Below, one piece after another: positions 52,661-61,676 of a DNA stretch of 64,000 bases. The position numbers and the translations under genes were made by a program. How positions within the stretch are numbered: position 1 is the stretch's first letter; each line of letters begins with the position of its first letter. Under the pieces are notes generated by a model that was not told the origin of the DNA, did not search any database, and was given only the letters and a program-made list of their open reading frames with translations. Source of the DNA: Terasakiella sp033100395 (GTDB lineage: Bacteria; Pseudomonadota; Alphaproteobacteria; Rhodospirillales; Terasakiellaceae); the NCBI RefSeq assembly GCF_033100395.1, contig NZ_JAWLVJ010000017.1, forward strand, positions 1 through 64,000. The letters are read 5' to 3'.

Positions 52661-55051
52661 TTACCCCTCTTTCTCAAAAACAGCCATTACCGGCTCCAGC
52701 AAGGTCGTGGCCTCTTCAAACTGATAACGCTCAATCTTTTTGCCGATCTCTTTCAGGATGGTACGGGTTTTCCCATCCATATCGGCCAACAGCATCTGTG
52801 TGATTTTTTCTTCTGCTTCCACATCAAAAGATTCGAGCAATTCCTTCAATCCCTGAAGCTGGCTATAAATCTGATCCGTATCGGCAACCGCATATTTCCC
52901 GGCTTGGCTCGCGCCTTCATCAAAGAAACTTTCAATCCGGTTGATCAAATCAGATGTCTGAAGTTCGATATCGGAAAAAACCGTTGTCACCGCGGCTGGT
53001 ACGATTTCTTCCAATCCCAATTCCACTTCCAGCGAGCGTGCCGTACTTTCCAGATTTTGGGCACCAATGGTGGCAGCCAACCCTTTTAAGGTATGGGCAA
53101 TCCGTCCTGCTGTCAGATAATCACCTGAGGAAATGGCACTCCCCAAATCCCCTTTCATCCCCTGTGCGACAAAGCAGAATTTTTTCAGCAGCTCGTTATA
53201 AAGATCAACAGCATTGCCAAAGTTCGCAATGCTGTCCTGAACATTCAGCCCTTCAATTTCAGGATGTTCAGCATCTTTGACCTCACGCATGCGCGTGATC
53301 GGAAGGTCGCGTTCTTTATGTTCAATCACCCGCAACAAGGTGGAAAAAAGCGTGTGCACATTGATCGGCTTGGCCACATGATCATCCATCCCCGCAGAAA
53401 TGGCGGCCTTTCGATCTGCCACCATGGCATTTGCCGTCATGGCAATGATGGGCAAATTTTCATGAGCTTGACTAGACCGGATGATCCGTGTCGCTTCATA
53501 TCCCCCCATAATCGGCATTTGGATATCCATCAGGACACAATCAAAATCCGCCCCTTTCAACATCTGAATGGCTTCATGCCCATTACCAGCGACTTCAACA
53601 AACAACTTGGCGTTTTCAAGTAACTCCCGCGCGACCTGCTGGTTAAGTTCATTATCTTCCACCAACAAAATACGTGCCCCCTGGATAGGAGTCAGGGCTT
53701 CAAACTCTTGATCAGTCTGATCCAAATTTTGCAGTTCAGACATCACTTCATGGCCAAACACTTCAAGGACAGTATCAAACAGGTAAGAAGGATCGACGGG
53801 TTTTTGAATGTAGGCATCAAAAGGCCGTCCCTCCATCAGCGTCAGGGCAATCTCTTCTTCTTCATTCGACACAACAATCTTTTTGTCGATCCTGTCATCC
53901 AATGCGACAATGAAAGCCTGCGCCTCTTCCCCGCATCCAGCTACACCATCCGCCGGGCAGGCAACCAACAGGTCATAATGTTCCTTGGATATTGCGCCGG
54001 GATCCATGGTGGAAACCACGTCAACCGACAAACCGCAATCTTTCAGGTATTTTTCAATAGCGCGGCTTGAAATCGGGTCGGCACTACATAGCAATACAGA
54101 TTTCCCATCCAGATATTTGGGCAGGCGATAATCTTCTGCAGACAGTTCTGAATTCAACGCCAACCGAACATGGAAGGAAAAGACCGTTCCCTTCCCATAT
54201 TCACTTTCAACCGAAATATCCCCGTCCATCCTGCGCACGAGATTGCGAGCAATCGCAAGCCCGAGGCCTGTGCCTTCATATTTGCGGGTATCAGATGTAT
54301 CGACCTGGGTGAAAGGCTTAAACAGCATTTCCTGCTGCTCATCCGTCATGCCGATCCCGCTGTCGCTTACAGAAAATTCCAGAATGACATATCCATCGTC
54401 GCCCTCACGTTGATCAACACTGACAACCACATGCCCCTGATCGGTGAATTTAATCGCATTATAAGCCAGGTTCAGCAGAATTTGCCCCAGCCGAACGGGG
54501 TCCCCCATAAAATTTTCAGATAAATTGGCAGATCGCTTAATAACGAACTCCAGTTTTTTCTCCCGCACTTTTTCTGCAACCAGGTTTGACAGATTCTGAA
54601 AAACCTGCCCCAGCGTGAAGGGAGTGTTTTCGATATCCATCTCGCCGGCTTCGATCTTGGAAAAATCAAGGATGTCATTGATGATCCGCAGCAAAGCCAG
54701 AGCGGAATGATGAATTTTCTGGAGATATTTTTTCTGTTTGGGTGATGGCGAGGTATTGCGCATGCAAAGGTCAGTCAAGCCGATCACAGCATTCATGGGT
54801 GTGCGGATTTCGTGGCTCATGGTCGCAAGGAAAGCCGATTTTGCCTTATTCGCCTTATTCGCATTTTCCACTGCCACACTTAAGGCTGCCGTGCGTTCTT
54901 CAACCCGTTGTTCCAGCCCTTCCAGGGTCAGGCGCAGTTCTTGATTGACCTCATAGACTTCACGGCTTTTGACCTCCAGGACACGTTCAGCCTCCTTTCG
55001 GGCTTCGCGCTCACGTTCAAAACGTTTTTTCCACTTCTCCGCTTCGTCCAT
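52661..55051 (-). CDS. Hybrid histidine kinase, H-NOX associated
   Basis: This 796-residue cytosolic kinase has no membrane helix. It contains a coiled coil (1-70), HisKA with His80 (MSHEIRTPMN), HATPase (N-box NLAYNAIKF, DSGIGM, GTGLGLAI), a degenerate receiver (about 318-430, no phospho-Asp where YDLLVACPADG stands), a true receiver (460-580, Asp509) and an Hpt domain (His653 in AHTLKGLAA). It thus carries a full His-Asp-His relay that could feed the HD-GYP regulator downstream. It lacks its own sensor and starts eight bases after the H-NOX gene, so H-NOX is its likely input. ATG 55051 is chosen. Confidence 0.93.
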   Translation of the reverse strand: MDEAEKWKKRFEREREARKEAERVLEVKSREVYEVNQELRLTLEGLEQRVEERTAALSVAVENANKANKAKSAFLATMSHEIRTPMNAVIGLTDLCMRNTSPSPKQKKYLQKIHHSALALLRIINDILDFSKIEAGEMDIENTPFTLGQVFQNLSNLVAEKVREKKLEFVIKRSANLSENFMGDPVRLGQILLNLAYNAIKFTDQGHVVVSVDQREGDDGYVILEFSVSDSGIGMTDEQQEMLFKPFTQVDTSDTRKYEGTGLGLAIARNLVRRMDGDISVESEYGKGTVFSFHVRLALNSELSAEDYRLPKYLDGKSVLLCSADPISSRAIEKYLKDCGLSVDVVSTMDPGAISKEHYDLLVACPADGVAGCGEEAQAFIVALDDRIDKKIVVSNEEEEIALTLMEGRPFDAYIQKPVDPSYLFDTVLEVFGHEVMSELQNLDQTDQEFEALTPIQGARILLVEDNELNQQVARELLENAKLFVEVAGNGHEAIQMLKGADFDCVLMDIQMPIMGGYEATRIIRSSQAHENLPIIAMTANAMVADRKAAISAGMDDHVAKPINVHTLFSTLLRVIEHKERDLPITRMREVKDAEHPEIEGLNVQDSIANFGNAVDLYNELLKKFCFVAQGMKGDLGSAISSGDYLTAGRIAHTLKGLAATIGAQNLESTARSLEVELGLEEIVPAAVTTVFSDIELQTSDLINRIESFFDEGASQAGKYAVADTDQIYSQLQGLKELLESFDVEAEEKITQMLLADMDGKTRTILKEIGKKIERYQFEEATTLLEPVMAVFEKEG

Positions 55052-55059
55052 GATCACTC

Positions 55060-55596
55060 TCAAACAACGCTAACGATAAATTGAACCTTATTGCTTCCGT
55101 CGATATCATTGCGTTGAATGGTGACTTCTTCTTTAAAATGATCCGCACAGCCTGCAATCAAACCATGGGCCAGATCACCAAAAGGGCGCACAGATGAATA
55201 GTTCATCTCAAGCGTCTTGGTATCTTTGCGGATACAATCAAATGTCGGCAGTTCTGCATTGGGGTATAGTTTGCGAACTTCGGTATGGATACGATCTTCA
55301 ATCCCTTCCAGAAAATCCAGCGAGGAGGTCATCCCTTCAAAAAACATGGGATATTTGATGGAGAATTGATGAAACAGATGGGCACCAAAGACACGGATCA
55401 AATCGGCGATTTCAATATTTGTTTCTTTACTCAGCTCCACCACCATCTTGACCAATGTGGCATGATCATAATCCCCTACCGCCGTGAATGAACCGGAATG
55501 ATCATCACTAATGGCGTCCAGCAGTTTATCGGAGACATCAAACGAAAACTTTTCTTCGACCATTTCCAGAAATTCGGTAAAGACAACTCCAAGCAT
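55060..55596 (-). CDS. H-NOX haem nitric-oxide sensor
   Basis: This 178-residue haem protein is of the H-NOX family. The proximal haem ligand is likely His104 (DRIHTEVRKLYP), and the YxSxR haem-propionate motif is Tyr133, Ser135, Arg137 (YSSVR), matching Thermoanaerobacter Tyr131/Ser133/Arg135. As a stand-alone H-NOX next to a kinase it should sense NO and inhibit the kinase, as reported for Shewanella and Vibrio systems. It starts the three-gene operon. The distal-pocket Tyr that favours O2 binding could not be judged without a structure-based alignment. Confidence 0.92.
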   Translation of the reverse strand: MLGVVFTEFLEMVEEKFSFDVSDKLLDAISDDHSGSFTAVGDYDHATLVKMVVELSKETNIEIADLIRVFGAHLFHQFSIKYPMFFEGMTSSLDFLEGIEDRIHTEVRKLYPNAELPTFDCIRKDTKTLEMNYSSVRPFGDLAHGLIAGCADHFKEEVTIQRNDIDGSNKVQFIVSVV

Positions 55597-55795
55597 AGCA
55601 ACTTCTCCTGTTCATTCCGGCTGAGTATAACTTGAGCATAACGTTATATATTCCGTCAATCAATATAAGAGAGCAGCAAAAACCCAACCCTTGATACACG
55701 TCACAAAAAAATCAGACCTTTCAAAAAACACATGGCGCTTCGCGCTGTCTCTCCCTATATCATGGCCTCTTGATCAATCACTTCCTGTACAGACC

Positions 55796-56827
55796 ATGAA
55801 AACACCGATTACAATCCTGACAGGCTTCCTTGGAAGCGGCAAATCCTCCCTGCTTTCCCAAATCCTGAAAGACCCTGCCTTTTCCAATTCCGCCGTGATC
55901 GTAAATGAATTTGGCGAGATTGGACTGGATGATTTTCTGGTCACCCATGCCGAAGAACAGGTCATGGAAATGACCACAGGCTGTCTGTGCTGCACCATTC
56001 GCGGCGATATTGCTGATACGTTGTTTGAGCTATGGACCAAACGAAAAACGGGCGAGCTGCCAAATTTTGATCGCATTATCATTGAGACAACCGGGCTGGC
56101 GGACCCCGCCCCGGTCATTCAGACCATGATGACGGAACCGCGCATCTTTGCCCGTTTTGGCCTGAGCGGAGTCATCACCACCGTTGATGCCACCAACAGC
56201 CTTTCGACCATGGAATTTCAGAAAGAAAGCGTCAAACAGATCGCCGTGGCAGACAGGCTGGTCATCACCAAAACAGATTTGGAAATTGAGAACACGGCAC
56301 TTGCTGACCTGCAAAGCCAGATCATCACCCTAAACCCAACAGCAGATGTAATGGTCAAGAATGCCCCGGACTTTGATCTGGAAAAACTTTTTGATACCAA
56401 GCTGTTTGATAAAACCAGCAAGACGGCCGACGCACAAAAATGGCTGAATTTTGAAAAACTTCCCCATGATCACCACCATCATCACGACCATGCGCATGAC
56501 ATCAACAAACATGGCGACCATATCGAAACTTTCAGCCTGATCATTGAGGACCCCGTTCCCGGTCAATCCTTCATCGCTGCCATTCAATCTCTGGTCACCG
56601 CCCACGGACAGAACCTGCTGCGGATCAAAGGCATCGTCAACTTACAAGATCGCCCCCACAAACCCTACATCCTCCACGGCGTCCAACACATCTTCCACGA
56701 ACCGTTTGAACTCAGCAACTGGCCGACAGAAGACAAACGCACCAAGCTTGTGTTTATCACAAGGCATTTGCAAAGAGAGATGGTTGAGAAATATTTTGAG
56801 GGTTGGCTGTCTAATACGTCATCTTGA
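55796..56827 (+). CDS. CobW-family GTPase (COG0523) with His-rich loop
   Basis: This is a 343-residue G3E GTPase. Walker A is GFLGSGKS (10-17), GCLCC (62-66) is the metal-binding family motif, the base-specificity motif is ITKTD, and a long His-rich stretch (HDHHHHHDHAHD) lies in the linker. COG0523 proteins insert or chaperone metals, mostly zinc. No cobalamin genes adjoin, so a zinc role is more likely. ATG 55796 is the family start. Its 3' end overlaps the opposite-strand cNMP-binding gene by 17 bases. Confidence 0.9.
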   Translation: MKTPITILTGFLGSGKSSLLSQILKDPAFSNSAVIVNEFGEIGLDDFLVTHAEEQVMEMTTGCLCCTIRGDIADTLFELWTKRKTGELPNFDRIIIETTGLADPAPVIQTMMTEPRIFARFGLSGVITTVDATNSLSTMEFQKESVKQIAVADRLVITKTDLEIENTALADLQSQIITLNPTADVMVKNAPDFDLEKLFDTKLFDKTSKTADAQKWLNFEKLPHDHHHHHDHAHDINKHGDHIETFSLIIEDPVPGQSFIAAIQSLVTAHGQNLLRIKGIVNLQDRPHKPYILHGVQHIFHEPFELSNWPTEDKRTKLVFITRHLQREMVEKYFEGWLSNTSS

Positions 56828-57245
56828 AATCCACCACCCTTAAGCGGCGGATGACGGTGTACAACAGAGAATGATAAAACCGCTGTAAAAACGTCGGTTC
56901 GCCATTCGCCATTTCCTGGACGAGTTCATGATCAACAGATTTGACGACAACATCGCCTTTGGCGATCAGGGTGGCACTCGCGCCCATATGGTCGATGAAG
57001 GACATCTCGCCCACTGTGTCACCCGCTGTTAAAGGGGTGGTGAGGTCAACTTCCTTGCCGCCTTTTGCCAAGCGGACCACGCGGACTTCGCCTGCCAGAA
57101 TGACCATGATCTGGCCCTGATCATCGCCTTCGCGCATCATCACTGCCCCATCCTGATAAATCAGGTCACGTGATTTTTCGAGCAGCTTTTGCACTTCTGT
57201 TTCAGTCAGTTCCTGAAACGCACGCTGAAAGGCAATTTTTGACAT
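56811..57245 (-). CDS. Cyclic-nucleotide-binding domain protein
   Basis: This 144-residue protein consists of one CNB domain with no DNA-binding part (beta-roll VILAGEVRVVRLAKGGKEVDL, then GDTVGEMSFIDHMGASATLIA). The phosphate-binding cassette usually has GEMALL and R-A-A-T; here FIDHMGASATL lacks the arginine, so nucleotide affinity may be weak. It follows the EAL gene by 26 bases and may be its regulatory partner. Its end overlaps the cobW-type gene. Confidence 0.8.
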   Translation of the reverse strand: MSKIAFQRAFQELTETEVQKLLEKSRDLIYQDGAVMMREGDDQGQIMVILAGEVRVVRLAKGGKEVDLTTPLTAGDTVGEMSFIDHMGASATLIAKGDVVVKSVDHELVQEMANGEPTFLQRFYHSLLYTVIRRLRVVDFKMTY

Positions 57246-57271
57246 CCTTGATAAGCTCCCTGATCCCTATA

Positions 57272-58918
57272 TTATAATTCTTTTCCGGCGAAATTATCGG
57301 CAAAGGACATGGGGTCGAAATCGGGTTTCCCGAAATACCATCCCTGCCCGTAATCAATGCCGCAATAAAACACCTGATTGGCGATATTCTTGTCTTCAAC
57401 CATCTCCGCAACCGTATGCACGCCCGCGCTTGAACACATGGTCGCCATGTTGCTGAGCATGTCATGCCCGCGTTTATTGGCGCAAGCCCGTTTGATTACA
57501 GGGCCATCAAACTTGACCACATCGACTTCCAGCGCATTGAGATAATCAAAACTGGCCGCCCCTGCCCCAAAATCATCAAGGCAGAATTTGATACCTTTTT
57601 GCCGGAAGGCCTGAATGATCTTGTTGGCCTCATCCAGTTGGGAAACTTCGGCTGACTCTGTCAATTCAAACATCAAACGCTTGTTTAAGTCAGGCGAACC
57701 CGCAAGTAATTGCAGGACGCGTCCCACAAACTGCTGGTTCAGCAAAGACGAACCCGACATATTGATCGCAACAGGCGGAATGGTGGTGCCACGCGCTTTA
57801 TAATCTTCAATAAACCGCACCGTCTTTAAAAAGACTGCATAGTCAAAATCCTGAATGAGCCCGAGATTTTCCGCCATGGTGATGATCTGGAAAGTATTGC
57901 GCGCTTTGTCCTGATCCTTGAACCGTGACAAAGCTTCAAAGTGATGGACACGCCCGACACGCAGATCACAGATGGGCATAAAGGCGATATCGAAGTCTTT
58001 TTCTTCGGTGACATGTTTGATGTATTTCACGGTTTCAACCGTGTCGCTCATCATCTCATCCAGCGCGTCCGACAGCTTGCCCGTACTAACCTTTTGCCCG
58101 TCGGTGCAGAATTGGGACATAGAATGGATCAGTGCTTTTGCCACCTGGCCTTCGGTCATCCCCGCGTTATCCGCATCCAGCGTCAGAGATTTACTTTCCA
58201 GATTTTCACCTTCCGGCAGGTACGGTTTGGCCGCATCTTCAATGTCCGCATTCACCTGATCGGTATCCACATCATTGGTATGGGCAAAGCCGAAACTGTC
58301 TTCATTCATCTGACCAGCCGTATTGCCGCCCAATGAATATTTTTTCAGCGCATCACAGATAGACGTGGTCAGTGCCTTCTTATCGCTTGCCCCGATATGT
58401 TTGAACAGGTCCTTCAGCTTCTTGATCCGAACCAGCGTGACCTGGCCTTCAATCCCCTGGGCTGTCAGCATTTCCAGCTGGCGTGCGGCTTCCTGTGAAA
58501 ATTCTTCCTGATTTAAGATTTTACCGGGTTCAGCGTTCGACGTATTTTCCGGCACGGCTGTGATGATCTTGATCGCGAGAAACGTATGGTTTTCAAATTC
58601 CGGGGCACGATAGCCCGCAACCAATGTCGGCAGTTCCATCCCCTTGATCCCTTTTAAAGACAGTGGCGCATCATCAATGCGTTGATCGGCATTTCCCTGC
58701 ATCAGAGCCTTGAACAGTTCGACCAGCGAGTCTGCGACATAATCAGTGAAGGTTGCGCCTTCCAGCTGTTCGGGTGTTTTGCCCAACAAGGCTTCTGATG
58801 CGCCTGCGACAAAGACCACCTTCATCTCTTCATCCAGTTCAAACAGCAGATCGGCCCGGCAGAAAGCCAGTTTTACGAACCTGTTTCGTTCCAGTCTCAG
58901 GGCATCCAGTTCAGCCAT
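57272..58918 (-). CDS. PAS - degenerate GGDEF-like - EAL phosphodiesterase
   Basis: This 548-residue protein has an N-terminal PAS-like region (15-110), a central region too diverged to be an active GGDEF, and a C-terminal EAL domain. The EAL catalytic set is kept: FEALSRF, NMSGSS, ELTESAE, DDFGAG, KFDG and AEMVED, then GQGWYFGKP. It should degrade c-di-GMP. ATG 58918 is preferred over TTG 58939, which would add seven hydrophobic residues. No membrane helix is present. It is paired with the small cNMP-binding gene. Confidence 0.85.
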   Translation of the reverse strand: MAELDALRLERNRFVKLAFCRADLLFELDEEMKVVFVAGASEALLGKTPEQLEGATFTDYVADSLVELFKALMQGNADQRIDDAPLSLKGIKGMELPTLVAGYRAPEFENHTFLAIKIITAVPENTSNAEPGKILNQEEFSQEAARQLEMLTAQGIEGQVTLVRIKKLKDLFKHIGASDKKALTTSICDALKKYSLGGNTAGQMNEDSFGFAHTNDVDTDQVNADIEDAAKPYLPEGENLESKSLTLDADNAGMTEGQVAKALIHSMSQFCTDGQKVSTGKLSDALDEMMSDTVETVKYIKHVTEEKDFDIAFMPICDLRVGRVHHFEALSRFKDQDKARNTFQIITMAENLGLIQDFDYAVFLKTVRFIEDYKARGTTIPPVAINMSGSSLLNQQFVGRVLQLLAGSPDLNKRLMFELTESAEVSQLDEANKIIQAFRQKGIKFCLDDFGAGAASFDYLNALEVDVVKFDGPVIKRACANKRGHDMLSNMATMCSSAGVHTVAEMVEDKNIANQVFYCGIDYGQGWYFGKPDFDPMSFADNFAGKEL

Positions 58919-59019
58919 CGCAAACAGCAACCAAATCAATTAAGGATAGTGTAGCTTAGGCATAATCGATCAAAAAATCTACTGTCTATATATGTAAGTC
59001 TTTGATCAAACTACTTTCT

Positions 59020-59436
59020 CTAAGCTGGACCCAATAAAATAGAAGTTTCACTTTTTCTGACCCCATCCATCCCACGCACTTTGGAAACCAGCAAGTTCAT
59101 CTCTGCCATGGAAGAGACTTCCAGCTCCGCCACCAGGTCCCAGCGCCCGTTGGTGGTATGGACCGCCTTAAAGCCCGGGATTTTCTTAATGGTGCTCATG
59201 GTTTTGGCGTAGTGATGTTCGCCCAGTTCCACCAACATGATGGCACGGATCATGTCGGTGGCTTCCGCATCACGCAGGCGGATGGTGAAGCTTTTAATCA
59301 CCCCGGATGAAATCAGTTTGTCCAGCCGGGTCTGCACCGTGCCGCGTGCCACCCCTAAAATTTGCGCAAGCTTGGGGGTCGATGCCCGGCCATTCACCCG
59401 AAGTTCGGCAATCAGTTTTCGATCCAGATCATCCAT
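59020..59436 (-). CDS. Lrp/AsnC-family regulator
   Basis: This 138-residue regulator has an N-terminal helix-turn-helix (DRKLIAELRVNGRAS...ARGTVQTRLDKL) and a C-terminal RAM domain that senses amino acids. The start is uncertain: ATG 59436 (MDDLDRKL, the usual family start) or ATG 59457. It is divergent from the ornithine cyclodeaminase gene about 200 bases away and is its likely regulator, with ornithine, arginine or citrulline as plausible effectors. The divergent gap is AT-rich, including AAACTACTGACTAAAAAGTC near 59467. Confidence 0.9.
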   Translation of the reverse strand: MDDLDRKLIAELRVNGRASTPKLAQILGVARGTVQTRLDKLISSGVIKSFTIRLRDAEATDMIRAIMLVELGEHHYAKTMSTIKKIPGFKAVHTTNGRWDLVAELEVSSMAEMNLLVSKVRGMDGVRKSETSILLGPA

Positions 59437-59635
59437 TTTACGCACCACTACTTTCATTAAAGTCAAAACTACTGACTAAAAAGTCAATTATTCACCAATT
59501 TTCTACAAAAATGATGTTTTAGTCAACAGCCTGTGCAGATACCATTTTTGTAACGGTTAAATCCGAAAGCAGGAAAACGCGCGTTCCTTTCTTCTACACC
59601 CTTTTGACTATTCGACCTCTGATAAGGAGCATGAC

Positions 59636-60703
59636 ATGAACAAACTAGCCCCCTCACAACTGGCCATGGTGCCTTTTGTCAGCGTTGATAACATGATGCA
59701 GATCATCAAGACTATCGGCCTTGAAACTCTGCTCTCTGAACTTGCCGGTTATATCGAAGAAGATTTCAAACGCTGGGAACAGTTTGACAAAACACCCCGC
59801 GTCGCCGCCCATTCCAGCGAAGGCGTGATTGAACTGATGCCAACCTCGGATGGGGAAACATACGGTTTTAAATACGTCAATGGTCACCCGAAAAATCAGG
59901 CCGAAGGGTTTCAGACCGTCACGGCCTTTGGTGTGTTATCCAATGTATCCAACGGCTATCCGGTTTTGCTGACAGAAATGACCATTCTGACGGCGCTTCG
60001 CACCGCTGCAACCTCTGCCGTTGTTGCAAAACATCTGGCCCCTGAAAATGCCAAGACCATGTGCCTGATCGGCAATGGCGCGCAATGTGAATTCCAGGCT
60101 TTGGCCTTTAAAACCATTTGCGGCATTGAGACGGTCAAGCTTTATGACATCGACCCAGCCGCCACTGCCAAGGCAACGCTGAACCTGCAAAATCAGGGGC
60201 TGAACGTTATTCCGTGTAAAACAGCTGAAGAGGCCATCGAAGGTGCAGAAATCATCACCACCTGCACCGCTGATAAAAAATACGCAACCATCCTGACGGA
60301 CAATATGGTCGGCGCAGGTCTGCATATTAACGCTATAGGTGGGGACTGCCCAGGCAAGACGGAACTGCATAAAGACATCCTGCTGCGATCCGACATTTTC
60401 GTGGAATACCCACCCCAAACCCGCATTGAAGGCGAGATCCAACAACTGGATGACGACCATGAAGTGACCGAGATCTGGGAAGTCATGACAGGTAAGAAAG
60501 AGGGACGCACAAGCGCCGGGCAGATCACGCTCTTTGACGGTGTGGGTTTTGCAACAGAAGATTTCTCTGCCCTTCGTTACATCAAGGAACAGCTTGAACG
60601 TACAGGCAATTATGTGGAACTTGACCTGCTGGCTGACCCGGATGATACCCGTGATCTCTTTGGCATGGTCCAACGCGGCATGGGGGTGCAGGATGCTGCG
60701 TAA
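59636..60703 (+). CDS. Ornithine cyclodeaminase
   Basis: This 355-residue NAD-dependent enzyme converts ornithine into proline and ammonia. Family parts are LLTEMTILTALRTAATSAVV, the Rossmann loop LIGNGAQCEFQ, and INAIGGDCPGKTEL. Mu-crystallin-type imine reductases are related, but the downstream CtlX-type gene supports ornithine as substrate. GATAAGGAG precedes ATG 59636. Its 3' end overlaps that gene by 11 bases. Confidence 0.9.
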   Translation: MNKLAPSQLAMVPFVSVDNMMQIIKTIGLETLLSELAGYIEEDFKRWEQFDKTPRVAAHSSEGVIELMPTSDGETYGFKYVNGHPKNQAEGFQTVTAFGVLSNVSNGYPVLLTEMTILTALRTAATSAVVAKHLAPENAKTMCLIGNGAQCEFQALAFKTICGIETVKLYDIDPAATAKATLNLQNQGLNVIPCKTAEEAIEGAEIITTCTADKKYATILTDNMVGAGLHINAIGGDCPGKTELHKDILLRSDIFVEYPPQTRIEGEIQQLDDDHEVTEIWEVMTGKKEGRTSAGQITLFDGVGFATEDFSALRYIKEQLERTGNYVELDLLADPDDTRDLFGMVQRGMGVQDAA

Positions 60704-61625
60704 AGAACGAAACTCAGTACAGGCCCCACCGTCCATCATCATGATCCGCCCGCACCAGTTCAAGGTCAACCCGGAAACATCGGTGGACAATGCCTTTCAG
60801 GTTGCCGTGCAACCTGATGATGCCCATTCATCACAAGCCTTTGAAGAGATTTCACTGGCCGCCATCCATCTGGAAGACCAGGGCATTCAGGTTCATCTCT
60901 TTGATGACACCAACACCATCACGCCGGATTCAGTCTTCCCCAACAACTGGTTTTCCACCCACAGCGGGGGCCATGTTGCTGTCTACCCCATGAAGGCAGA
61001 AAACCGACGCCTTGAACGCCGTCAGGATATTCTTGAAATGCTCAAGAAAAATTATCGCGTGCAGGACATCATCGACTATTCCGGGCTGGAAGAAGACAAT
61101 CTGTTTTTGGAAGGCACAGGGGCCATGGTGCTGGATCATATTGATCGCGTGGCTTACGCCGCCAAATCAGATCGCACCAGCCAGATCGTACTGGAGAGGT
61201 TCTGTACCCATTTTAACTTCGAACCCATGGCCTTTTCTGCTGTCGATAGCAAGGGCGTGCCGATCTATCACACCAATGTTTTGATGTGTATCGCCACAGA
61301 CTATGCGCTGATCGGCCTGTCCATGATCAAAAACCCGGATCGCCGAAATGAAATCATTCAGCGTCTGGAACATTCCGGTCGCCGCGTGATTGATCTCAGC
61401 GAAGATCAGATCGGGAAATTTGCCGGAAATGCCATTGAACTGCAGGGCAAAAGCGGGCGCATTCTGGCCCTGTCCCAGACAGCATACGACGCTTTAACGG
61501 ACGATCAAAAAGCCATCATGCGCGAAAGCACCAAACTGGTGCCACTGAACATCCCAACCATTGAAATGGCAGGCGGGTCCGTTCGCTGCACCATTGCCGG
61601 CATTCATTTATCTGCCCGTCACTAA
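60693..61625 (+). CDS. CtlX-type citrulline hydrolase (guanidine-modifying superfamily)
   Basis: This 310-residue protein of the amidinotransferase/deiminase fold matches the citrulline-utilisation hydrolase CtlX group. Catalytic residues by position are Glu140 (FLEGTG), His193 (YHTNVLM) and Cys299 (GGSVRCTI), with FPNNWFSTHSGG typical of the family. The expected reaction is citrulline to ornithine, CO2 and ammonia. Translation is coupled to the cyclodeaminase (ATG 60693 inside its end), so citrulline would flow through ornithine to proline. Dimethylarginine dimethylaminohydrolase activity is the chief alternative. Confidence 0.8.
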   Translation: MLRKERNSVQAPPSIIMIRPHQFKVNPETSVDNAFQVAVQPDDAHSSQAFEEISLAAIHLEDQGIQVHLFDDTNTITPDSVFPNNWFSTHSGGHVAVYPMKAENRRLERRQDILEMLKKNYRVQDIIDYSGLEEDNLFLEGTGAMVLDHIDRVAYAAKSDRTSQIVLERFCTHFNFEPMAFSAVDSKGVPIYHTNVLMCIATDYALIGLSMIKNPDRRNEIIQRLEHSGRRVIDLSEDQIGKFAGNAIELQGKSGRILALSQTAYDALTDDQKAIMRESTKLVPLNIPTIEMAGGSVRCTIAGIHLSARH

Positions 61626-61676
61626 AGACAGGCTTTTCTACCTCAACAGGGTGATCTTTCAAACGGAGAAAAATAC

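Noticed and set aside
56466..56520. His-rich stretch in the CobW-type protein as a cloning-tag artefact
   Set aside because: His-rich linkers are normal for this metal-handling family, and the flanking sequence is continuous.
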